NCBI RefSeq assembly: GCF_019130065.1
Contig: NZ_JAHSPG010000014.1
Span: 186,001 to 250,000 of the forward strand
Direction: 5' to 3'
Origin: Pinibacter aurantiacus
GTDB taxonomy: Bacteria; Bacteroidota; Bacteroidia; Chitinophagales; Chitinophagaceae
DNA length: 64,000 bases
Shown: one piece after another, positions 35,313-42,460 of the stretch
Numbering within the stretch: the stretch's first letter is position 1
Layout: the number at the start of each line of letters is the position of its first letter
Program-made: the position numbers and the translations under genes
The notes under the pieces: model-generated
What the model saw: the letters and a program-made list of their open reading frames with translations, nothing else
Database searches by the model: none
Told to the model about the DNA's origin: nothing

Positions 35313-36677
35313 TTATTTGCTTATACCTTTTTCAGTTGCGATAATTCCTGATGCCTGCAGCAATCTGTTGTAAGCAACCACTGCATCTGCTTTCGCGTGA
35401 TTGTAGTTGATCTTAGATGTTAACGATGCAACGTCCGCATCAAGCAAATCTGTCGTAGTAGCAAGATTGTTCGCCTGTTTGTTCTTCGTTATTCTGTAGT
35501 TTTCATCTGCCTGCTCTACTGCTTTTGTGTATACATCTATTTTCTTCATGCTTAAGTAATAAGCTTCATAAGCCTTGGTAATGTCCAGACGAATATTATC
35601 ATCCAGCATTTCCTGGTGTACCTGAACTTCCTGCAATTGAGAATTTGCTTTATCCAGTTTTGCTTTTGTTTTCCACAAGGAAGAAACGCTGTACTTAACG
35701 CCAACACCAATGTTGAAGGCAGTTGTAGCAGATACAAAGTTTGGAATATTCAGTCCTACATAACCACCGGTCAATGCAAGTGAAGGATACATGTCACCTT
35801 TTACACCTTTGATATTTGAGTTAGCCGCTTTTTCATTTAGAGAAAGCACCTGGATATCTTTTCTGTTTTGATGAGCCAGTTGTTCCCACTCATCAATTGT
35901 TTTGTTTTGTGTAAGTAGTTTGAAACCTGATGTGTCGGCGATCAGCTTCGTACTTTCAGGAAGACCGAGCATAAGATTCATATTAACCGTGGTGATCTTA
36001 AGCTGTGTTTGAGCATCCATTAATGCAAGCTCAACATTGTATGCTTCCAGTTGCACTTTCAACAGATCGTTACGTGCCATCAAACCGTTCTTCTCAAGGT
36101 TTTCAAAATCTGTCACACGTTGTTGAGAACGAACAAGGTTTTCTTTTACCAAATCCACAGATACGCCTGCTTTGTACAAGTTTGCGTAAGCAGAAATGGC
36201 ATTTGCGATAACCGCATCTCTGTCATTATCCGCATCGAGCCTTGCAGCTTCAGCGAGATATTGAGCAGATTCGATGCCCGATTTGATTTTGAATCCGGTG
36301 AATAAAGGAACAGATCCGCTCACCATTGCATACATTGCCTGGTTGATTTTAGGTGTAGAAGACTCGCTTCCAGAACCAGAGCCGCTTCCGTTGTCCTTTT
36401 GATTTTTTAAAGTCAATCCCGGGTCAGTTAACCTCAAGTAAGAAGCAGAAACACTCAAATCCGGAAGTCTTGCATCTTTCGCTTCGCGAAGGGTAGCCAG
36501 GGCCTCGTCAACTTTTGCGTGGTTAAGCTTCAGCTCTTTACTGTTTTTAATACTTAGATCGATTGCTTCCGAAAGCGAAAGCAATTTGGCCGAATCTGAT
36601 GATTGGGCCGAAGCGCCTAGCGTCATAAAACTGATGATAAGCGCTAACGCTGTGTGATACCAAAATTTACGCTTCAT
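35313..36677 (-). CDS. TolC-family outer-membrane efflux channel
   Basis: 454 residues with a signal peptide ending ASA (residue 24). Two outer-membrane-efflux repeats follow: LSEAIDLSIKNSKELKL in the first, and the helical second half with DLLDADVASLTSKINYNHAKADAVVAYNRLLQASG. A Gly/Ser-rich linker (GSGSGSGSESS, about 97-107) lies in the first repeat, probably in an extracellular loop. It trimerises to form the outer-membrane duct of the efflux system. Its ATG (36675-36677) overlaps the end of tetR by 11 bases, which points to translational coupling. Confidence 0.94.
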   Translation of the reverse strand: MKRKFWYHTALALIISFMTLGASAQSSDSAKLLSLSEAIDLSIKNSKELKLNHAKVDEALATLREAKDARLPDLSVSASYLRLTDPGLTLKNQKDNGSGSGSGSESSTPKINQAMYAMVSGSVPLFTGFKIKSGIESAQYLAEAARLDADNDRDAVIANAISAYANLYKAGVSVDLVKENLVRSQQRVTDFENLEKNGLMARNDLLKVQLEAYNVELALMDAQTQLKITTVNMNLMLGLPESTKLIADTSGFKLLTQNKTIDEWEQLAHQNRKDIQVLSLNEKAANSNIKGVKGDMYPSLALTGGYVGLNIPNFVSATTAFNIGVGVKYSVSSLWKTKAKLDKANSQLQEVQVHQEMLDDNIRLDITKAYEAYYLSMKKIDVYTKAVEQADENYRITKNKQANNLATTTDLLDADVASLTSKINYNHAKADAVVAYNRLLQASGIIATEKGISK

Positions 36678-37293
36678 GTGTCAATATTGCTTTGAATAGT
36701 AATTTTAAATGCTCGAAAAGTCTGATCTTCATTGTGGCTTTGAAATCGTCTTCCGACAAGTCCTTTAAATCTTCGTTCATATACCTGTAGAATTCCATGG
36801 TACTGATTAACTGATTGGTTGTGCCGGTCATTGTGAGGATGAGCATTTGGAGATCTATATCTTTTCTAAAAACTCCCTTATTCTGTCCTTCTATAATTAG
36901 CTGCTGCATTGCAAGCAGACTCTTTTTTTTGAATGCCTTTAGCATTTCGCCAAGTTCCGTGTCATGATTACGCATTTGCTCCCTCACCATAATCTTGTGA
37001 AAACAACTCTGGTTGAAAACTTTTTCCATGTAGTTTTCAATCATGTGGTTCACTTTTTCCAACGGCGTCATTTTCTCGTCGTTCAACACTCTTTCCAACT
37101 GGAAAGCCGCGCTTCTATATTCAAAAAGCGACTGCATCAATTTTTCCTTCGAGCCGAAATAATATGATATCATCGCAAGATTCACGCCCGCCTCATGTGC
37201 AATGTCCCTGACTGACGTTCCAGAAAAGCCATTTGTTGCAAACAGCTTTTCAGCAGCCTCAATAATGTGTATTTTCTTTTCTGAATATTCCAT
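36667..37293 (-). CDS. TetR/AcrR-family transcriptional regulator
   Basis: 208 residues. The N-terminal helix-turn-helix (EKLFATNGFSGTSVRDIAHEAGVN, followed by LAMISYYFGSKEKL) is canonical TetR; the C-terminal ligand domain is variable. It is the first gene of the efflux operon, so it most likely represses its own operon until a pump substrate binds. A doubled 13-base operator overlaps the promoter just upstream (37384-37420), which supports autoregulation. Start ATG 37291-37293. Confidence 0.94.
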   Translation of the reverse strand: MEYSEKKIHIIEAAEKLFATNGFSGTSVRDIAHEAGVNLAMISYYFGSKEKLMQSLFEYRSAAFQLERVLNDEKMTPLEKVNHMIENYMEKVFNQSCFHKIMVREQMRNHDTELGEMLKAFKKKSLLAMQQLIIEGQNKGVFRKDIDLQMLILTMTGTTNQLISTMEFYRYMNEDLKDLSEDDFKATMKIRLFEHLKLLFKAILTHEA

Positions 37294-37307
37294 ATCAATT
37301 TTTATGT

Positions 37308-37356
37308 AGTAGAGACGGACAATTTTTATTTACAGACGGATTATTATCCGTCTCTA
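37308..37356. repeat. GTAGAGACGG palindrome with an added half unit
   Basis: A half unit (GTAGAGACGGACAA) is followed by a full unit (CAGACGGATTATTATCCG, TCTCTAG). The layout is the same as at 37456-37504. Confidence 0.75.
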
Positions 37357-37383
37357 GTATATAAAATTCCGTCATTTCTATTA

Positions 37384-37420
37384 CAAAATTAAACAAACGT
37401 TTGAATTAAACAAACGTTTG
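37384..37420 (-). promoter_or_regulatory. Promoter and doubled operator of the efflux operon
   Basis: On the minus strand, -33 TTTG (37411-37414) and -7 TAATTTTG (37384-37391) are separated by exactly 19 bases. Overlaid are two copies of AAACAAACGTTTG (37391-37403 and 37408-37420), each containing the perfect palindrome CAAACGTTTG, with a period of 17 bases. One palindrome covers the -33 box and the other fills the spacer. A repressor bound here would block polymerase; the adjacent TetR protein is the obvious candidate. Confidence 0.8.
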
Positions 37421-37455
37421 ACCAATTTTTACCGGCAATAGTGTATGAATTACAG

Positions 37456-37504
37456 GTAGAGACGGATGAATTACAAGTAGAGACGGATAATTATCCGTCT
37501 CTAC
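37456..37504. repeat. GTAGAGACGG palindrome with an added half unit
   Basis: Half unit GTAGAGACGGATGAATTACAA, then a full palindrome with arms GTAGAGACGGATAA and TTATCCGTCTCTAC. Same organisation as 37308-37356. Confidence 0.8.
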
Positions 37505-37510
37505 ATAAGA

Positions 37511-37534
37511 AAGGCTGCTTTAGAAAGCAGCCTT
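37511..37534. terminator. GGCTGC hairpin, possible terminator
   Basis: Perfect 10-base arms AAGGCTGCTT (37511-37520) and AAGCAGCCTT (37525-37534). Flanks are A-rich on the left and AACCGTTTTTG on the right, so a termination role is uncertain; both neighbouring genes point away from it. Confidence 0.45.
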
Positions 37535-37596
37535 AACCGTTTTTGTTTACGGTTTTCCACAGGGTTTTGGATTAACCCTAAATATTTAGGAGGATA

Positions 37597-37710
37597 GAAC
37601 GCTGATTTTCATGATTGTCATGATTTGTGATGATTTTTAACCGTTTATATTAATCCAAAAAATCATCCATTATATAACAAATCTTGACAATCATGACGAT
37701 CTGCGTTCCT
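37597..37710. repeat. Second long inverted repeat of the ATTTTCATGAT family
   Basis: Left arm 37597-37640 (GAACGCTGATTTTCATGATT, GTCATGATTTG) and right arm 37660-37710 (inverse, AATCTTGACAATCATGACGA, TCTGCGTTCC). It is the same family as 4977-5124, but here in a divergent region rather than after a gene. Confidence 0.8.
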
Positions 37711-37728
37711 ATTCTTATTTAGAAAACA

Positions 37729-37786
37729 AAAACCCTCCGGTTTATAAACCTATTCAACAATGAGCCATAAACCTTCGGGTTTTTGC
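37729..37786. repeat. Hairpin with AAACCC/GGGTTT arms
   Basis: Left AAAAACCCTCCGGTTTAT and right ATAAACCTTCGGGTTTTT pair except for three central bases. The T-run on the right side would allow it to act as a terminator on the plus strand, but no plus-strand gene ends upstream. Confidence 0.4.
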
Positions 37787-37975
37787 TTCTGCATCAAAAA
37801 GTAGCTGATCAACAGTTGTGGGTCGCATTAATCAACTATTGTAAAACTAAAATTGATTTCGGCGACGTCAAAAGCATATTCACCCGATTTTAAATGGTGG
37901 TAAAAATGCCAGGGTTATGCATCTTTGCACCGGCCAATTGCCTTTTATACGTTTACACATTCTAGTAAAAACACA

Positions 37976-39001
37976 ATGGAACTATTCTTAGATATTTCGT
38001 CAGTTGACACAGAAGAAGGTGATTATATATTACAGGTATACAAATCAATAATCGAACAAGAGTCTCCAACACGGGTATTTTCATTGGGTGTAAACACTCA
38101 TCCGGATTCTTTCTTTTTTCCGGGACTAATTATACAGCCACCTTATCCGTCGTTTCTCAGTAAGCTGAAAAGAGACGGAGGCTTCAACAGTTTTGTGGCG
38201 AGGACGATTAAAAAAATACCCGACGCAAAATGGGTAACCAATCACCCTTTTCACATTTTCTCAAATAAAGCTACCCAGGTTTTAATTGCATCAAATCTTG
38301 AATTTTTGCAACAGCCTGATGCATTCGACAAAAAACTTTTCAATAAAAAGAATCTAAAATCTGCCCTTCAAAAGGCAGCGAAGGTAATTGTGCCTTCTGA
38401 ACATTATAAAACGCTCATACAGAACGAATCATCAGAAAATAAGATTCAGGTTATAAAACCTCACGCTTCCCCTTTTGCAAGGCCCCTAAGCTGGGAAGAA
38501 AAGCAGCAGGTAAAGGACAAATACACCTCTGGAAAAGATTACTTTGTTTCCATCATTTCCGGTGAAAAGCATGAATTCGTCAATTTGCTGAAAGCATTCA
38601 CCATCTTCAAAAAATGGCAGCAATCTTCCATGCAATTGATCATCATACATGACGAAAATGCGCATCAGGATTTCTCCAAATTGGAAACTTACAAACATAA
38701 AAGTGACGTGCATTTGCTACAATTGAGTGAAGAAGAAAAACTGCAGGTACTCGCGTCTGCATATGCTTGTATGCATGCAGTTACCCAGGAAAGCATTCCA
38801 TTTGTGGTGATCAACGCGATTTTCTGCGAAACACCCATCATAACTTCGGACCTTCCGGCGATTAAAGAAATGGCAGGCGACGCAGCCCTTTACGCCAGCG
38901 CAACGAATGTGGAGGATATTTCCCGGAATATGATCACCATATACAAAGATGAAACTTTGAGGAAAAAGCAGGTGGAGAAAATGAAAGAGCTTGTAAAGTA
39001 A
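37976..39001 (+). CDS. Glycosyltransferase, GT-B/family 4-like
   Basis: 341 residues. The C-terminal half has the usual GT-B layout: FVSIISGEKHEFVNLLKAFTIF, VHLLQLSEEEKLQVLASAYA, and the donor-binding segment ETPIITSDLPAIKEMAGDAALYA (about residues 281-303). This resembles family 1/4 enzymes that use nucleotide-sugars. The N-terminal domain is divergent and the acceptor is unknown. I start at ATG 37976 (MELFLDIS); an upstream in-frame TTG at 37925 gives an unconvincing extension. It stands alone, followed by a heptamer array and gldC. Confidence 0.82.
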   Translation: MELFLDISSVDTEEGDYILQVYKSIIEQESPTRVFSLGVNTHPDSFFFPGLIIQPPYPSFLSKLKRDGGFNSFVARTIKKIPDAKWVTNHPFHIFSNKATQVLIASNLEFLQQPDAFDKKLFNKKNLKSALQKAAKVIVPSEHYKTLIQNESSENKIQVIKPHASPFARPLSWEEKQQVKDKYTSGKDYFVSIISGEKHEFVNLLKAFTIFKKWQQSSMQLIIIHDENAHQDFSKLETYKHKSDVHLLQLSEEEKLQVLASAYACMHAVTQESIPFVVINAIFCETPIITSDLPAIKEMAGDAALYASATNVEDISRNMITIYKDETLRKKQVEKMKELVK

Positions 39002-39029
39002 AAATTGAGAAGTCAAAGAGCAAGCCGGC

Positions 39030-39062
39030 GTTTTGACTTTTTACTTTTGACTTTTGACTTTC
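39030..39062. repeat. TTTTGAC heptamer array before gldC
   Basis: Units TTTTGAC, TTTTTAC, TTTTGAC, TTTTGAC in tandem; a weak inverse partner (AGAAGTCAAAGAG) lies at 39008-39020. One TTTG of the array (39046-39049) is correctly placed as a -33 element for gldC. Confidence 0.65.
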
Positions 39063-39075
39063 CACCCTACCTTCG
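39046..39075 (+). promoter_or_regulatory. Probable gldC promoter
   Basis: TTTG (39046-39049), an 18-base spacer and TACCTTCG (39068-39075, one mismatch to TAnnTTTG), 18 bases before the ATG. The -33 element is supplied by the repeat array. Confidence 0.5.
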
Positions 39076-39093
39076 CACATTCAACTATAAACT

Positions 39094-39444
39094 ATGGATC
39101 AGTCAACCATTACAATCGATGTAATATTAGATCGCGATAAAACGCCGGAAAACATTCTGTGGAGTGCTTCCAACAGCACCGTGGATAGTAAGCAAAAAGC
39201 GAAAGCCATTATGCTGTCGCTGTGGGACGGAACTGACAAAACAGCTCTCCGCATTGACCTGTGGACAAAAGAAATGATGGTAGATGAAATGGCAGATTTC
39301 TTTTACCAAACCCTGATGACCATGGCCGACACGTACAATCGCGCCACAAAACATACAGAACTGGTAAATGACATGAAGAACTTCGCAAAAGACTTCTACA
39401 ACAAGTTCCGCGAAGAGCAAATGAAAGAAAACAGCTTGAAATAG
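39094..39444 (+). CDS. gldC: Gliding motility protein GldC
   Basis: 116 residues, small and soluble, with the conserved GldC pattern ITIDVILDRDKTPENILWSA near the start, LSLWDGTDKTALRIDLWTK in the middle and a helical C-terminus with FYNKFREEQMKEN. GldC accompanies the gliding/T9SS machinery in many Bacteroidota, although its exact function is undefined; it is a SusE/F-independent cytoplasmic-type protein of unknown chemistry. Other gld genes are not nearby. The TAG stop (39442-39444) opens a CTCTCAA-type repeat arm. Confidence 0.9.
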   Translation: MDQSTITIDVILDRDKTPENILWSASNSTVDSKQKAKAIMLSLWDGTDKTALRIDLWTKEMMVDEMADFFYQTLMTMADTYNRATKHTELVNDMKNFAKDFYNKFREEQMKENSLK

Positions 39445-39546
39445 TGGAGAATTGAGAGTTGAGGGTTAAGCCTAAGCACAGCTCAGCATAACCTCAACGA
39501 TGTAACACACAAAGAACTCTCAACTCTCCCTTCTCAACTCTCAACT
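39442..39546. repeat. CTCTCAA heptamer arms after gldC
   Basis: Left arm 39442-39467 (TAGTGGAGAATTGAGAGTTG) begins with the gldC stop codon; right arm 39514-39546 (AACTCTCAACTCTCCC, TTCTCAACTCTCAACTA) is of the inverse type. Pairing is imperfect because the unit order differs. Confidence 0.8.
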
Positions 39547-39584
39547 AATTCTAATTCCAAATTTCTAATTACTAATTCCTAATA
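39547..39584. repeat. CTAATTCC octamer array before the yqeY-like gene
   Basis: One-sided array (CTAATTCC, AAATTT, CTAATTA, CTAATTCC, TAAT) ending just before the start codon, as does its relative before recO (29858-29889). Confidence 0.7.
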
Positions 39585-39586
39585 AA

Positions 39587-40039
39587 ATGAGTCTCGAACA
39601 ACAAGTAATGGCAGAAATGAAAGATGCCATGAAAGCAAAAGATGAAGCATTACTGCGTGGCCTGAGAGCTATCAAAGCAGAAATTATAAAAGCAAAAACA
39701 GAACCCGGCGCTAATGGCGAGGTTTCTGCGGAAGGCGAACTGAAACTTTTACAAAAGTTGGTGAAACAACGTAAAGATTCTCTTGAGATCTTCACACAGC
39801 AAAACCGCGCTGATCTTGCCCAAAAAGAAACAGATGAAATCAACGTGATCGAGCGTTTTCTTCCAAAGCAGTTATCTGCAGAAGAATTGAAAGCGGCACT
39901 TGAAAAAATTATTGCTGAAACAGGAGCTGCATCTCCGGCAGATCTTGGTAAAGTAATGGGCATAGCTTCCAAACAATTGGCTGGCAGAGCAGACGGCAAA
40001 GCGATAAGCGCTACTGTAAAAGAATTACTTACTAAATAA
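39587..40039 (+). CDS. GatB/YqeY domain-containing protein
   Basis: 150 residues, all helical. MSLEQQVMAEMKDAMKAKDEALLRGLRAIKAEI and VIERFLPKQLSAEEL are characteristic of YqeY, and the end (GKVMGIASKQLAGRADGKAISATVKELL) is the tail domain shared with the GatB subunit of the tRNA amidotransferase, which binds tRNA elbows. The stand-alone protein has no established activity. The gene is followed at once by an ATAACTGA repeat pair. Confidence 0.92.
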   Translation: MSLEQQVMAEMKDAMKAKDEALLRGLRAIKAEIIKAKTEPGANGEVSAEGELKLLQKLVKQRKDSLEIFTQQNRADLAQKETDEINVIERFLPKQLSAEELKAALEKIIAETGAASPADLGKVMGIASKQLAGRADGKAISATVKELLTK

Positions 40040-40144
40040 TAACTGATTAGCTGAATAACTGAATAACTGAATGTCTTATTCTCGATTTCGCTTTACGACT
40101 ATCAAACACTCAGTTATTCAGTCATTCAGTTAATCAATTATTAT
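40040..40144. repeat. Inverted ATAACTGA arms after the yqeY-like gene
   Basis: Left arm 40040-40073 starts directly after the TAA stop (AACTGATTAGCTGAATAACT) and right arm 40109-40144 is the inverse (CAGTTATTCAGTCATTCAG). Same family as 11692-11796. Confidence 0.85.
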
Positions 40145-40147
40145 TCT

Positions 40148-40684
40148 ATGATCATCGATGTCCTCTTCATAATCATCCTCATACTAGCACTTTACAAAGG
40201 CTGGCGAAATGGTTTTGTAGTCGCTATTTTATCCGTGGTTGGATTAATTATTGGTTTGGTTGCCGCTATGAAATTATCGGCCATTACTGCCAGTTACTTG
40301 AAAGACAGCACCAATATTTCCGTCCGCTGGTTGCCTTTCATATCTTTTGTTATCGTTTTTATTGCAGTCATGCTGGTTATTCGCCTGCTGGCTTCGCTCA
40401 TTACCAAGACCATGGAAGTTGTGGCATTGGGCTGGGCAAACAAGCTCGCCGGAATCGTTTTATACGCAGTTATATATACAATTGTTTTTAGTGTTGTTCT
40501 TTTTTATATACAAAAGGTGCATATAATCAGCGACAATTCTGTGGCGCAATCACATTTCTATGGTTTCATTGAGCCATTCGGTCCTGCCGCTATTAACGGT
40601 ATTGGAAAAGTGCTGCCATGGTTCAAGGACATGTTTGCCCAGCTTGAAAGCTTTTTCGACAATGTTGCCGCGAAAAGCGCGTAG
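40148..40684 (+). CDS. CvpA family inner-membrane protein
   Basis: 178 residues with four membrane helices (about 1-22, 28-50, 64-88 and 105-125) and the family pattern LYKGWRNGFVVAILSVVGLIIGL at the start. CvpA proteins (named for colicin V production in E. coli) are widespread; they influence envelope stress and septation, but their molecular role is unclear. Directly follows the yqeY-like gene and may be read with it. Confidence 0.88.
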   Translation: MIIDVLFIIILILALYKGWRNGFVVAILSVVGLIIGLVAAMKLSAITASYLKDSTNISVRWLPFISFVIVFIAVMLVIRLLASLITKTMEVVALGWANKLAGIVLYAVIYTIVFSVVLFYIQKVHIISDNSVAQSHFYGFIEPFGPAAINGIGKVLPWFKDMFAQLESFFDNVAAKSA

Positions 40685-40689
40685 TAGTC

Positions 40690-40714
40690 GTAGAGGCGCA
40701 TTGAATGCGTCTTT
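40690..40714. repeat. Single GTAGAGGCGC palindrome
   Basis: GTAGAGGCGCATTGAATGCG then TCTTTG; a slightly degraded copy of the family at 2628-2746, without an inverted partner. Confidence 0.75.
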
Positions 40715-40843
40715 GTCACGTCTTTTAAGATATTGAGGAAATAAAAATCTTAACGATATTTTAAAATTACTCTCTATTGTATTATTTTTAATTACAGAAA
40801 AACCTCGTCAATACACTTAACAGTAGCTTACCGTTCAATGTTT

Positions 40844-40851
40844 TAGCTTTG
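40844..40851 (+). promoter_or_regulatory. -7 box at the head of the envelope gene cluster
   Basis: TAGCTTTG matches TAnnTTTG, 79 bases before the hydrolase ATG. No clear -33 element is seen. Confidence 0.45.
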
Positions 40852-40929
40852 TATTTCTAAAGCCAGGCTTTTTTTGGCGCAAAACAACTATTTTAGCGCT
40901 TAATTGAATAAGTGATATTTACAGAACAG

Positions 40930-41706
40930 ATGAATTACGAAATCAAACATCAGGATAAATTCAGATTTATTGAAGAAGGTGAAGGAGAACCTCTAGTACT
41001 GTTACATGGATTATTTGGAGCCCTAAGCAACTTCATGGATTTGATTGAATATTTTAAGCACCACTACAAGGTGGTGGTTCCCATGTTACCCCTATTTGAC
41101 CTCGACATTTTGCATACTTCCGTAAGTGGTTTGGAGAAATACGTGCACAAGTTTATTGAAACCAGGAACTATCAGAATATTAACCTTCTTGGAAATTCTT
41201 TGGGCGGTCATGTGGCCTTGGTACATATATTGAAGCACCCTGAAAGAATAAAGTCACTTATTCTTACAGGAAGTTCAGGTTTGTTCGAAAATGGAATGGG
41301 TGACACCTATCCAAAACGTGGAGACTATGAATATATCCGCAAAAAAACCGAGCTTACTTTTTTTGACCCTAAAATGGCCACAAAAGAACTGGTGGACGAA
41401 GTATATGACATTGTAAATGTGCGCCTTAAAGTCATAAAGATCATTGCATTGGCCAAAAGCGCCATCCGCAATAACCTTGGCGAAGAAATTAGCCAGATTA
41501 AACAACCCACATTGTTGATTTGGGGTAACAATGATACAATTACGCCGCCTTTTGTAGGACGCGAATTCAACAGACTTATTCCAAACAGTGAACTGCATTT
41601 TATTGATAAATGCGGCCACGCGCCGATGATGGAGGTTCCCGAAGAATTCAACGTGATCCTTCACAAATTTTTAAAAAAGCTTAACGAACCGGCCGCCGTC
41701 GCTTAA
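40930..41706 (+). CDS. Alpha/beta hydrolase
   Basis: 258 residues with the alpha/beta hydrolase fold: oxyanion-hole motif LLHGLFGALSNF, nucleophile elbow LLGNSLGGHVAL (Ser), acid in WGNNDTITPP (Asp) and His in DKCGHAPMMEVP. The substrate is not predictable; similar proteins are esterases or acyl hydrolases. Start at ATG 40930 (MNYEIKHQDKF); an in-frame GTG at 40912 is possible but adds six non-conserved residues. First gene of a run of envelope genes in which it regularly occurs next to the CBS protein in Bacteroidota. Confidence 0.9.
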   Translation: MNYEIKHQDKFRFIEEGEGEPLVLLHGLFGALSNFMDLIEYFKHHYKVVVPMLPLFDLDILHTSVSGLEKYVHKFIETRNYQNINLLGNSLGGHVALVHILKHPERIKSLILTGSSGLFENGMGDTYPKRGDYEYIRKKTELTFFDPKMATKELVDEVYDIVNVRLKVIKIIALAKSAIRNNLGEEISQIKQPTLLIWGNNDTITPPFVGREFNRLIPNSELHFIDKCGHAPMMEVPEEFNVILHKFLKKLNEPAAVA

Positions 41707-41732
41707 CGTATATACTTATATAAACAAGCAAT

Positions 41733-42392
41733 TTGTTAAATAAAGAACTCATATCAACGTCGATTCCCGTATTGGCTCCAACCGATAGCGTGGACAAAGC
41801 CTTGCAGCTAATGTCGGATTATCACTTATCCCAATTGCCTGTAATAGCCGAGGAGAAATTCGTGGGGCTTATCGACGAAGAAGAATTGCTTAATACAGAT
41901 ACCAACGCAACTATTATCCAGCTGCAGGCATCTTTTGTGAAGCTTGCCGTGCAGGATAATAAGTATTTTTTTGAAGCAGTAAAGCTTTCAACAGAATACA
42001 ATTTATGCGTTATTCCCGTTATAGAACAAGACCTTACATGGGTAGGCGCTATCAACGCCTATGACCTTTTGAAAGAATTTGCGCACATGACCGGCGTTAA
42101 TGACCCCGGCGGATTGATCGTGCTGGAAATGGAAAAACAGAATTTTTCATTTTCTGAGATCAGTAAACTGGTGGAGACAAATGATGCGCAAATCACTCAA
42201 ATGAATACTTACTACGATTCAACTAATTCAGTGTTCGTGGTAACAGTTAAAATTAACAAACTGGAAATTTCCGACATCATAGCAACCTTCCAGCGCTATG
42301 AGTATGTTGTTCGATATTATTTTGGCGAAGAACTCTACGAAAACGAGCTTAAGAACAATTACGACCACCTGATGAATTATTTGAATATTTAG
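41733..42392 (+). CDS. CBS domain-pair protein, TTG start
   Basis: 219 residues with two CBS motifs (ELISTSIPVLAPTDSVDKALQLM at the N-terminus, and a second ending in DLTWVGAINAYDLLKEF at about 90-112), followed by a C-terminal ACT-like region. CBS pairs bind adenine nucleotides and act as sensors; the target here is unknown. The only start that keeps the first CBS motif is TTG at 41733: a stop codon (41721-41723) lies four codons upstream, and the first in-frame ATG (41814) would delete the motif's first strand and helix. It sits 26 bases after the hydrolase. Confidence 0.88.
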   Translation: MLNKELISTSIPVLAPTDSVDKALQLMSDYHLSQLPVIAEEKFVGLIDEEELLNTDTNATIIQLQASFVKLAVQDNKYFFEAVKLSTEYNLCVIPVIEQDLTWVGAINAYDLLKEFAHMTGVNDPGGLIVLEMEKQNFSFSEISKLVETNDAQITQMNTYYDSTNSVFVVTVKINKLEISDIIATFQRYEYVVRYYFGEELYENELKNNYDHLMNYLNI

Positions 42393-42417
42393 ACAAATAA
42401 ATATTTCAGTTTGATGA

Positions 42418-42443
42418 GTAGAGAAAACATATATGTTTTCTAC
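42418..42443. repeat. GTAGAGAAAACAT palindrome
   Basis: GTAGAGAAAACATATATGTT then TTCTAC. It has the same GTAGAGA end as the other palindromes of the window but a completely different self-complementary core (AAAACAT/ATGTTTT). A hairpin of this size lies between the CBS and POTRA-barrel genes. Confidence 0.7.
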
Positions 42444-42460
42444 TTAGAAATGTGTTGATA

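Larger units (their letters stand above)
37294..37975. other. Divergent non-coding region upstream of the efflux operon
   Basis: 682 bases. It holds the tetR promoter-operator, GTAGAGACGG palindromes, a GGCTGC hairpin, a long ATTTTCATGAT inverted repeat and an AAACC hairpin, all listed separately. No protein-coding frame is convincing. 37790-37975 is the leader of the glycosyltransferase gene, with a weak -7-like CATCTTTG at about 37920. Confidence 0.6.

Noticed and set aside
2628-42443. GTAGAGACG repeats as a CRISPR array
   Set aside because: Copies are palindromic over their full length, dispersed over tens of kilobases and have no regular spacers or cas genes.
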